64,000 bases of DNA from NCBI RefSeq assembly GCF_029227915.1, contig NC_079884.1, positions 17,362,001-17,426,000 of the forward strand, read 5' to 3'. A program made the translations under genes and the position numbers. This document shows, one piece after another, positions 55,015-64,000 of the stretch; position 1 is the first letter of the stretch; each line of letters begins with the position of its first letter. Below the pieces are notes generated by a model. The model was not told the origin of the DNA and did not search any database. It saw nothing but the letters and a program-made list of their open reading frames with translations. The DNA is from Hydractinia symbiolongicarpus. Lineage: Eukaryota > Cnidaria > Hydrozoa > Anthoathecata > Hydractiniidae.

Positions 55015-55742
55015 CCACGTGATTTACGTGTAAGGCCTTTATTACGCAGTTAAAGGCCATGTTACAGTCTTTATAGACCTGTACGAGTTTTTCACGAAGT
55101 TATAAGGCCATGGAGCAATGGAAAACGACTTGAGACCTCGTAGTCCATTGAGGGTTAAAGGACTAGACCAATGGTAAAATGTGGAGACAGGTGGAACCAC
55201 GTGATTTATGTGTAAGGCCTTTATTACGCGGTTAAAATCCAAGTTACAGTCTTTATAGACCTGTACGATTATTTCACGAAGTTATAAGGCCATGGAGCAT
55301 TGCAAAACGACTTGGGACGTCATCGTTGAGAAAGAGTGGAAGGAATAGACTAATGGTAACCTCTGCAGACACGTGCAGTCACGTGAATTACATGTAAGGC
55401 CATTATTAGGCAGCGAAAGGTCATAAAACATCCTTTAGAGACGGGTACATGTAGTTGGCGGTTATATAACGCCATGGAGCAATGGAAAACGACTTGGGAC
55501 GTCGTAGTTCATTGAGAATGGATGGACTAGACCAATGGTAAAATCCGCAGACACGTGCAGTCACGTGAATTACATGTAAGGCCATTATTAGGCAGCGAAA
55601 GGTCATAAAACATCCTTTAGAGACGGGTACATGTAGTTGGCGGTTATATTACGCCATGGTGCAATGGAAAACGAATTGGGACGTCATAGTTGAGTGAGGG
55701 TTGAAGGACTAGACCAATGATAACCTCCGCAGACACGTGAAA
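55015..55742. repeat. 728-bp tetramer HOR, copy 1
   Basis: Exactly four monomers. Anchors at 55042 and 55421 recur at 55770 and 56149. Shared private variants include TTGAGAAAGAGTGG and CCTCTGCAGACACG. One difference is GAGTTTTTCACG at about 55085 against GAGTATTTCACG in copy 2. Confidence 0.85.
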
Positions 55743-56470
55743 CCACGTGATTTACGTGTAAGGCCTTTATTACGCAGTTAAAGGCCATGTTACAGTCTTT
55801 ATAGACCTGTACGAGTATTTCACGAAGTTATAAGGCCATGGAGCAATGGAAAACGACTTGAGACCTCGTAGTCCATTGAGGGTTAAAGGACTAGACCAAT
55901 GGTAAAATGTGGAGACAGGTGGAACCACGTGATTTATGTGTAAGGCCTTTATTACGCGGTTAAAATCCAAGTTACAGTCTTTATAGACCTGTACGATTAT
56001 TTCACGAAGTTATAAGGCCATGGAGCATTGCAAAACGACTTGGGACGTCATCGTTGAGAAAGAGTGGAAGGAATAGACTAATGGTAACCTCTGCAGACAC
56101 GTGCAGTCACGTGAATTACATGTAAGGCCATTATTAGGCAGCGAAAGGTCATAAAACATCCTTTAGAGACGGGTACATGTAGTTGGCGGTTATATAACGC
56201 CATGGAGCAATGGAAAACGACTTGGGACGTCGTAGTTCATTGAGAATGGATGGACTAGACCAATGGTAAAATCCGCAGACACGTGCAGTCACGTGAATTA
56301 CATGTAAGGCCATTATTAGGCAGCGAAAGGTCATAAAACATCCTTTAGAGACGGGTACATGTAGTTGGCGGTTATATTACGCCATGGTGCAATGGAAAAC
56401 GAATTGGGACGTCATAGTTGAGTGAGGGTTGAAGGACTAGACCAATGGTAACCTCCGCAGACACGTGAAA
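55743..56470. repeat. 728-bp tetramer HOR, copy 2
   Basis: The tandem partner of the preceding tetramer. The following anchor at 56498 keeps the 728-bp spacing but is a different monomer type (ACATATTACTGCC), so the pair ends there. A further copy of this tetramer type is at about 58290-58890 (55042 to 58319 is 3,277 bp). Confidence 0.85.
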
Positions 56471-58697
56471 CCATGTAATTTACGTGTAAGGCCTTTATTA
56501 CGCGGTTAAAAGACATATTACTGCCTTTATAGACCTGTACGAGTATTTCACGAAGTTATAAGGCCATGGAGCAATGGAAAACGACTTATGACCTCGTAGT
56601 CCATTGAGGGTTAAAGGACTAGACCAATGGTAAAATGTGGAGACAGGTGGAACCACGTGATTTATGTGTAAGGCCTTTATTACGCGGTTAAAATCCAAGT
56701 TACAGTCTTTATAGACCTGTACGATTATTTCACGAAGTTATAAGGCCATGGAGCATTGCAAAACGACTTGGGACGTCATCGTTGAGTAAGAGTGGAAGGA
56801 ATAGACTAATGGTAACCTCCGCAGTCACGTGGAACCACGTAATTTACGTGTAAGGCTTTTATTACGCGGTTAAAAGACATATTACTGCCTTTATAGACCT
56901 GTACGCGTATTTCACGAAGTTATAAGGCCATGGAGCAATGGAAAACGACTTGAGACCTCGTAGTCCATTGAGGGTTAAAGGACTAGACCAATGGTAAAAT
57001 ATGGAGACAGGTGGAACCACGTGATTTATGTGTAAGGCCTTTATTACGCGGTTAAAATCCAAGTTACAGTCTTTATAGACCTGTACGATTATTTCACGAA
57101 GTTATAAGGCCATGGAGCATTGCAAAACGACTTGGGACGTCATCGTTGAGTAAGAGTGGAAGGAATAGACTAATGGTAACCTCCGCAGACACGTGCAGTC
57201 ACGTGAATTACATGTAAGGCCATTATTAGGCAGCGAAAGGTCATAAAACATCCTTTAGAGACGGGTACATGTAGTTGGCGGTTATATAACGCCATGGTGC
57301 AATGGAAAACGACTTGGGACGTCGTAGTTCATTGAGAATGGAAGGACTAGACCAATGGTAAAATCCGCAGACACGTGCAGTCACGTGAATTACATGTAAG
57401 GCCATTATTAGGCAGCGAAAGGTCATAAAACATCCTTTAGAGACGGGTACATGTAGTTGGCGGTTATATTACGCCATGGTGCAATGGAAAACGAATTGGG
57501 ACGTCATAGTTGAGTGAGGGTTGAAGGACTAGACCAATGGTAACCTCCGCAGGCACGTGAAACCACGTGATTTACGTCTAAGGCTCTTATTACGCGGTTG
57601 AAAGCCATATTACAGCCTTTATAGACCTGTACGAGTATTTGACGGTGTTATAAGGCCATGGAGCATTGTAAAAAACGACCTGAGACGTCTGAGTCCATTG
57701 AGAGTGAAAGGACTAGACCAATGGTAACCTGTGGAGACAGGTGAAACCACGTGATTTACGTGTAAGGCCTTTATTACGCAGTTAAAGGCCATGTTACAGT
57801 CTTTATAGACCTGTACGATTATTTCACGAAGTTATAAGGTCATGTAGCATTGCAAAACGACTTGGGACGTCGTAGTCTATTGAGAGTGGAAGAACTAGAC
57901 CAATGGTAAACTCCGCAGACACGTGAAACCACGTGAATTACGTTAAAGGCTCTTATTACGCGGTTAAAAGCCATGTTACAGTCTTTATGAACCTCTACGA
58001 GTACTTGACGGTGTTATAAGGACATGGAGCATTGGAAAACGACCTGAGACGTCGGAGTCCATTGAGAGTGGAAGGACTACACCAATGGTAAAATCCGCAG
58101 ACACGTGCAGTCACGTGAATTACATGTAAGGCCATTATTAGGCAGCGAATGGTCATAAAACATCCTTTAGAGACGGGTACATGAAGTTGGCGGTTATATT
58201 ACGCCATGGTGCAGTGGAAAACGAATTGGACGTCATAGTTGAGTGAGGGTTGAAGGACTAGACCAATGGTAACCTCCGCAGACACGTGAAGCCACGTGAT
58301 TTACGTGTAAGGCCTTTATTACGCAGTTAAAGGCCATGTTACAGTCTTTATAGACCTGTACGAGTATTTCACGAAGTTATAAGGCCATGGAGCAATGGAA
58401 AACGACTTGAGACCTCGTAGTCCATTGAGGGTTAAAGGACTAGACCAATTGTAAAATGTGGAGACAGGTGGAACCACGTGATTTATGTGTAAGGCCTTTA
58501 TTACGCGGTTAAAATCCAAGTTACAGTCTTTATAGGCCTGTACGATTATTTCACGAAGTTATAAGGCCATGGAGCATTGCAAAACGACTTGGGACGTCAT
58601 CGTTGAGAAAGAGTGGAAGGAATAGACTAATGGTAACCTCTGCAGACACGTGCAGTCACGTGAATTACATGTAAGGCCATTATTAGGCAGCGAAAGG
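56471..58697. repeat. Block shared with 60.6-62.0 kb
   Basis: About 56820-58195 is repeated at about 60641-62016 with an offset of 3,821 bp (21 monomers less 1 bp). The anchors 56862 and 57241 recur at 60683 and 61062, and the rare GGTAAACTCCGC variant is in both (about 57906 and 61727). The copy at 58141-58215 has private changes, including GCGAATGGTC, ACATGAAGTTGG and GCAGTGGAAAACG. Confidence 0.75.
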
Positions 58698-61600
58698 TCA
58701 TAAAACATCCTTTAGAGACGGGTACATGTAGTTGGCGGTTATATAACGCCATGGAGGAATGGAAAACGACTTGGGACGTCGTAGTTCATTGAGAATGGAT
58801 GGACTAGACCAATGGTAAAATCCGCAGACACGTGCAGTCACGTGAATTACATGTAAGGCCATTATTAGGCAGCGAAAGGTCATAAAACATCCTTTAGAGA
58901 CGGGTACATGTAGTTGGCGGTTATATAACGCCATGGAGCAATGGAAAACGACTTGGGACGTCGTAGTTCATTGAGAATGGATGGACTAGACCAATGGTAA
59001 AATCCGCAGACACGTGCAGTCACGTGAATTACATGTAAGGCCATTATTAGGCAGCGAAAGGTCATAAAACATCCTTTAGAGACGGGTACATGTAGTTGGC
59101 GGTTATATTACGCCATGGTGCAATGGAAAACGAATTGGGACGTCGTAGTCCATTGAGAGTGGAAGGACTAGACCAATGGTAACCTCCGCAGACGCGTGAA
59201 ACCACGTGATTTACGTCTAACGCTCTTATTACGCGGTTAAAAGCCATGTTACAGTCTTTATGAACCTGTACGAGTATTTGACGGTGTTATAAGGCCATGG
59301 AGCATTGGAAAACGACCTGAGACGTAAGAGTCCATTGAGAGTGGAAGGTCTAGACCAATGGTAACCTGTGGAGACAGGTGGAACCACGTGAGTTACGTGT
59401 AAGACCTTTATTAGGCACTTAATAGCCATGTTACAGTCTTTATAGCCCTGAACATGTAGTTGACGGTGTTATAACGCCATGGTGTAATGGCAAAGGAATT
59501 AGGCGGTATAGTCGAATAAGAGTGAAAGGGCTAGACCAATGGTAACCCCCGCAGTCACGTGGAACCACGTAATTTACGTGTAAGGCCTTTATTACGCGGT
59601 TAAAAGACATATTACTGCCTCTATAGACCTGTACGAGTATTTCACGAAGTTATAAGGCCATGGAGCAATGGAAAACGACTTGAGACCTCGTAGTCCATTG
59701 ACGGTTAAAGGACTAGACCAATGGTCAAATGTGGAGACAGGTGGAACCACGTGATTTATGTGTAAGGCCTTTATTACGCGGTTAAAATCCAAGTTACAGT
59801 CTTTATAGACCTGTACGATTATTTCACGAAGTTATAAGGCCATGGAGCATTGCAAAACGACTTGGGACGTCATCGTTGAGTAAGAGTGGAAGGAATAGAC
59901 TAATGGTAACCTCCGCAGACACGTGCAGTCACGTGAATTACATGTAAGGCCATTATTAGGCAGCGAAAGGTCATAAAACATCCTTTAGAGACGGGTACAT
60001 GTAGTTGGCGGTTATATAACGCCATGGAGCAATGGAAAACGACTTGGGACGTCGTAGTTCATTGAGAATGGAAGGACTAGACCAATGGTAAAATCCGCAG
60101 ACACGTGCAGTCACGTGAATTACATGTAAGGCCATTATTAGGCAGCGAAAGGTCATAAAACATCCTTTAGAGACGGGTACATGTAGTTGGCGGTTATATT
60201 ACGCCATGGTGCAATGGAAAACGAATTGGGACGTCGTAGTCCATTGAGAGTGGAAGGACTAGACCAATGGTAACCTCCGCAGACACGTGAAACAACGTGA
60301 TTTACGTCTAACGCTCTTATTACGCGGTTAAAAGCCATGTTACAGTCTTTATGAACCTGTACGAGTATTTGACGGTGTTATAAGGCCATGGAGCATTGGA
60401 AAACGACCTGAGACGTAAGAGTCCATTGAGAGTGGAAGGTCTAGACCAATGGTAACCTGTAGAGACAGGTGGAACCACGTGAGTTACGTGTAAGGCCTTT
60501 ATTAGGCAGTTAATAGCCATGTTACAGTCTTTATAGCCCTGAACATGTAGTTGACGGTGTTATAACGCCATGGTGTAATGGCAAAGGAATTAGGCGGTAT
60601 AGTCGAATAAGAGTGAAAGGGCTAGACCAATGGTAACCCCCGCAGTCACGTGGAACCACGTAATTTACGTGTAAGGCCTTTATTACGCGGTTAAAAGACA
60701 TATTACTGCCTTTATAGACCTGTACGAGTATTTCACGAAGTTATAAGGCCATGGAGCAATGAAAAACGACTTAAGACCTCGTAGTCCATTGAGGGTTAAA
60801 GGACTAGACCAATGGTAAAATGTGGAGACAGGTGGAACCACGTGATTTATGTGTAAGGCCTTTATTACGCGGTTAAAATCCAAGTTACAGTCTTTATAGA
60901 CCTGTACGATTATTTCACGAAGTTATAAGGCCATGGAGCATTGCAAAACGACTTGGGACGTCATCGTTGAGTAAGAGTGGAAGGAATAGACTAATGGTAA
61001 CCTCCGCAGACACGTGCAGTCACGTGAATTACATGTAAGGCCATTATTAGGCAGCGAAAGGTCATAAAACATCCTTTAGAGACGGGTACATGTAGTTGGC
61101 GGTTATATAACGCCATGGTGCAATGGAAAACGACTTGGGACGTCGTAGTTCATTGAGAATGGAAGGACTAGACCAATGGTAAAATCCGCAGACACGTGCA
61201 GTCACGTGAATTACATGTAAGGCCATTATTAGGCAGCGAAAGGTCATAAAACATCCTTTAGAGACGGGTACATGTAGTTGGCGGTTATATTACGCCATGG
61301 TGCAATGGAAAACGAATTGGGACGTCATAGTTGAGTGAGGGTTGAAGGACTAGACCAATGGTAACCTCCGCAGGCACGTGAAACCACGTGATTTACGTCT
61401 AAGGCTCTTATTACGCGGTTAAAAGCCATATTACAGCCTTTATAGACCTGTACGAGTATTTGACGGTGTTATAAGGCCATGGAGCATTGTAAAAAACGAC
61501 CTGAGACGTCGGAGTCCATTGAGAGTGAAAGGACTAGACCAATGGTAACCTGTGGAGACAGGTGAAACCACGTGATTTACGTGTAAGGCCTTTATTACGC

Positions 61601-61973
61601 AGTTAAAGGCCATGTTACAGTCTTTATAGACCTGTACGATTATTTCACGAAGTTATAAGGTCATGTAGCATTGCAAAACGACTTGGGACGTCGTAGTCTA
61701 TTGAGAGTGGAAGAACTAGACCAATGGTAAACTCCGCAGACACGTGAAACCACGTGAATTACGTCTAAGGCTCTTATTACGCGGTTAAAAGCCATGTTAC
61801 AGTCTTTATGAACCTCTACGAGTACTTGACGGTGTTATAAGGACATGGAGCATTGGAAAACGACCTGAGACGTCGGAGTCCATTGAGAGTGGAAGGACTA
61901 CACCAATGGTAAAATCCGCAGACACGTGCAGTCACGTGAATTACATGTAAGGCCATTATTAGGCAGCGAAAGG
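58698..61973. repeat. 18-monomer compound HOR, copy 1 (3,276 bp)
   Basis: Anchors at 58698, 58880, 59229 and 59592 recur at 61974, 62156, 62505 and 62863. Inside it is a hexamer period of 1,091 bp: 58880, 59971 and 61062 carry the same monomer type, as do 59229 and 60320, and 59592 and 60683. This is the most regular HOR structure in the window. Confidence 0.85.
58748..59111. repeat. Two adjacent near-identical class 4 monomers
   Basis: Monomers 58748-58929 and 58930-59111 share all private variants (GAATGGATGG, CGTAGTTCATTG). They differ visibly at 58757 (GAGGAAT against GAGCAAT) and near the end (TATATAACG against TATATTACG). This is a recent single-monomer duplication. The same pairing occurs at 62024-62205 and 62206-62387. 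Confidence 0.85.
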
Positions 61974-64000
61974 TCATAAAACATCCTTTAGAGACGGGTA
62001 CATGTAGTTGGCGGTTATATAACGCCATGGAGCAATGGAAAACGACTTGGGACGTCGTAGTTCATTGAGAATGGATGGACTAGACCAATGGTAAAATCCG
62101 CAGACACGTGCAGTCACGTGAATTACATGTAAGGCCATTATTAGGCAGCGAAAGGTCATAAAACATCCTTTAGAGACGGGTACATGTAGTTGGCGGTTAT
62201 ATAACGCCATGGAGCAATGGAAAACGACTTGGGACGTCGTAGTTCATTGAGAATGGATGGACTAGACCAATGGTAAAATCCGCAGACACGTGCAGTCACG
62301 TGAATTACATTTAAGGCCATTATTAGGCAGCGAAAGGTCATAAAACATCCTTTAGAGACGGGTACATGTAGTTGGCGGTTATAATACGCCATGGTGCAAT
62401 GGAAAACGAATTGGGACGTCGTAGTCCATTGAGAGTGGAAGGACTAGACCAATGGTAACCTCCGCAGACGCGTGAAACCACGTGATTTACGTCTAACGCT
62501 CTTATTACGCGGTTAAAAGCCATGTTACAGTCTTTATGAACCTGTACGAGTATTTGACGGTGTTATAAGGCCATGGAGCATTGGAAAACGACCTGAGACG
62601 TAAGAGTCCATTGAGAGTGGAAGGTCTAGACCAATGGTAACCTGTGGAGACAGGTGGAACCACGTGAGTTACGTGTAAGGCCTTTATTAGGCACTTAATA
62701 GCCATGTTACAGTCTTTATAGCCCTGAACATGTACGGTGTTATAACGCCATGGTGTAATGGCAAAGGAATTAGGCGGTATAGTCGAATAAGAGTGAAAGG
62801 GCTAGACCAATGGTAACCCCCGCAGTCACGTGGAACCACGTAATTTACGTGTAAGGCCTTTATTACGCGGTTAAAAGACATATTACTGCCTCTATAGACC
62901 TGTACGAGTATTTCACGAAGTTATAAGGCCATGGAGCAATGGAAAACGACTTGAGACCTCGTAGTCCATTGAAGGTTAAAGGACTAGACCAATGGTCAAA
63001 TGTGGAGACAGGTGGAACCACGTGATTTATGTGTAAGGCCTTTATTACGCGGTTAAAATCCAAGTTACAGTCTTTATAGACCTGTACGATTATTTCACGA
63101 AGTTATAAGGCCATGGAGCATTGCAAAACGACTTGGGACGTCATCGTTGAGTAAGAGTGGAAGGAATAGACTAATGGTAACCTCCGCAGACACGTGCAGT
63201 CACGTGAATTACATGTAAGGCCATTATTAGGCAGCGAAAGGTCATAAAACATCCTTTAGAGACGGGTACATGTAGTTGGCGGTTATATAACGCCATGGAG
63301 CAATGGAAAACGACTTGGGACGTCGTAGTTCATTGAGAATGGAAGGACTAGACCAATGGTAAAATCCGCAGACACGTGCAGTCACGTGAATTACATGTAA
63401 GGCCATTATTAGGCAGCGAAAGGTCATAAAACATCCTTTAGAGACGGGTACATGTAGTTGGCGGTTATATTACGCCATGGTGCAATGGAAAACGAATTGG
63501 GACGTCGTAGTCCATTGAGAGTGGAAGGACTAGACCAATGGTAACCTCCGCAGACACGTGAAACAACGTGATTTACGTCTAACGCTCTTATTACGCGGTT
63601 AAAAGCCATGTTACAGTCTTTATGAACCTGTACGAGTATTTGACGGTGTTATAAGGCCATGGAGCATTGGAAAACGACCTGAGACGTAAGAGTCCATTGA
63701 GAGTGGAAGGTCTAGACCAATGGTAACCTGTGGAGACAGGTGGAACCACGTGAGTTACGTGTAAGGCCTTTATTAGGCAGTTAATAGCCAAGTTACAGTC
63801 TTTATAGCCCTGAACATGTAGTTGACGGTGTTATAACGCCATGGTGTAATGGCAAAGGAATTAGGCGGTATAGTCGAATAAGAGTGAAAGGGCTAGACCA
63901 ATGGTAACCCCCGCAGTCACGTGGAACCACGTAATTTACGTGTAAGGCCTTTATTACGCGCTTAAAAGACATATTACTGCCTCTATAGACCTGTACGAGT
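61974..64000. repeat. 18-monomer compound HOR, copy 2, cut by window end
   Basis: It follows copy 1 at 3,276 bp, then at 3,271 bp after a 5-bp deletion near 62734 (ACATGTACGGTG in place of ACATGTAGTTGACGGTG). The deletion gives the 1,086-bp spacings 62156 to 63242 and 62505 to 63591. The array continues past the right end of the window. Confidence 0.85.
62105..62132. promoter_or_regulatory. CACGTG pair plus TTACATGTAA palindrome (example, class 4)
   Basis: CACGTG-cagt-CACGTG has hexamers starting at 62105 and 62115, followed by the perfect 10-bp palindrome TTACATGTAA at 62123-62132. Class 4 is the most divergent monomer type: it continues with GCCATTATTAGGCAGCGAAAGG and ACATCCTTTAGAGACGGG, yet it keeps the 10-bp spacing and the upstream CCAAT box (62085-62089). 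Confidence 0.45.

Larger units (their letters stand above)
1..64000. repeat. Tandem satellite DNA array, ~182-bp monomer, head to tail
   Basis: The same roughly 182-bp sequence recurs without interruption across the window, always in the same orientation. Landmarks recur about every 182 bp: GCCATGG, ACCAATGGTAA, CACGTGATTTACGTG, CCTTTATTACGC, TTACAGTCTTTATA and AAGTTATAAGG. Monomers differ by substitutions and small indels; common lengths are 172, 182 and 184 bp. About 350 copies fit in 64 kb. No unique sequence, mobile element or gene interrupts the array, so every long gene-free stretch here is satellite. From general knowledge, long single-orientation arrays with higher-order repeats are typical of eukaryotic centromeric or pericentromeric heterochromatin; subtelomeric or B-chromosome satellite remains possible. 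I do not recognise the family or species. Confidence 0.97.

Noticed and set aside
664-63791. Dozens of similar minus-strand ORFs of 61-93 codons, one in many monomers
   Set aside because: They recur only because the DNA recurs. The period is 182 bp, not a multiple of 3, so each ORF runs into the next monomer in another frame and stops. Many monomers lack the ORF through stops or small indels, and changes between copies are often amino-acid changing. No recognisable domain or credible expression signal is seen.
1-64000. CRISPR-like array (regular repeats with spacers)
   Set aside because: The whole 182-bp unit is repeated; there are no short identical repeats separating unique spacers, no leader and no cas genes.
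1-64000. Repetitive protein gene or tandem coding domain
   Set aside because: A coding repeat would keep a multiple of 3 and an open frame across units. Here all frames are interrupted within about 300 bp.
1-64000. Assignment to a known satellite or species
   Set aside because: Length and motifs do not match the satellites I can recall with certainty, and guessing a species without a database search would not be supported.

Overview
The whole 64 kb window is one uninterrupted tandem array of a satellite DNA. The monomer is about 182 bp (GC about 46% in the monomer counted by hand) and every copy is in the same orientation. About 350 monomers fit in the window. I see no protein-coding gene, tRNA, rRNA, CRISPR array, transposon or insertion sequence, and no stretch of non-satellite DNA. 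This organisation is typical of eukaryotic centromeric, pericentromeric or subtelomeric heterochromatin; I favour a centromeric-type array because of the nested higher-order repeats (HORs). I do not recognise the family. The 182 bp length differs from human alpha satellite (171 bp), Arabidopsis CEN180 (about 178 bp), rice CentO (about 155 bp) and maize CentC (about 156 bp). CpG is not depleted (8 in the monomer at 7801-7982, about 9 expected), which suggests a genome without heavy germline cytosine methylation over this array. The species cannot be named from this.

Layout: 1-663 is a mosaic left edge. 664-4111 holds two HOR-A units (1,816 and 1,632 bp). 4112-6014 is a first copy of HOR-B (about 1,985 bp). 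6015-8860 is a mosaic. 8861-11186 is a second HOR-A locus. 11187-15156 is HOR-B in tandem (2 x 1,985 bp). 15157-22337 is a mosaic with blocks repeated at 1,092 and 2,911 bp offsets and a diverged copy of the next unit. 22338-24343 is a 1,003-bp HOR in tandem, built on a half-monomer deletion. 24344-25497 is a short mosaic. 25498-35414 is HOR-C, whose anchor monomer recurs every 7 to 13 monomers. 35415-45588 is a near-identical tandem duplication of 5,087 bp. 45589-48304 is transitional. 48305-55014 is HOR-D (7, 8 or 9 monomers). 55015-56470 is a 728-bp tetramer in tandem. 56471-64000 is an 18-monomer (about 3,276 bp) compound HOR that contains a 1,091-bp hexamer and runs off the right end.

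Within a monomer the most structured part is a 35-45 bp stretch. It has a CCAAT box followed by two E-box-like sites (CANNTG, mostly CACGTG) whose starts lie exactly 10 bp apart, and then a short inverted repeat. This layout is kept across sequence classes that differ elsewhere. The CCAAT box is destroyed in two different ways in the left and right parts of the array. The many 61-93 codon ORFs, nearly all on the minus strand, come from the repeat itself: 182 is not a multiple of 3, so no frame continues through the array. I do not call them genes.
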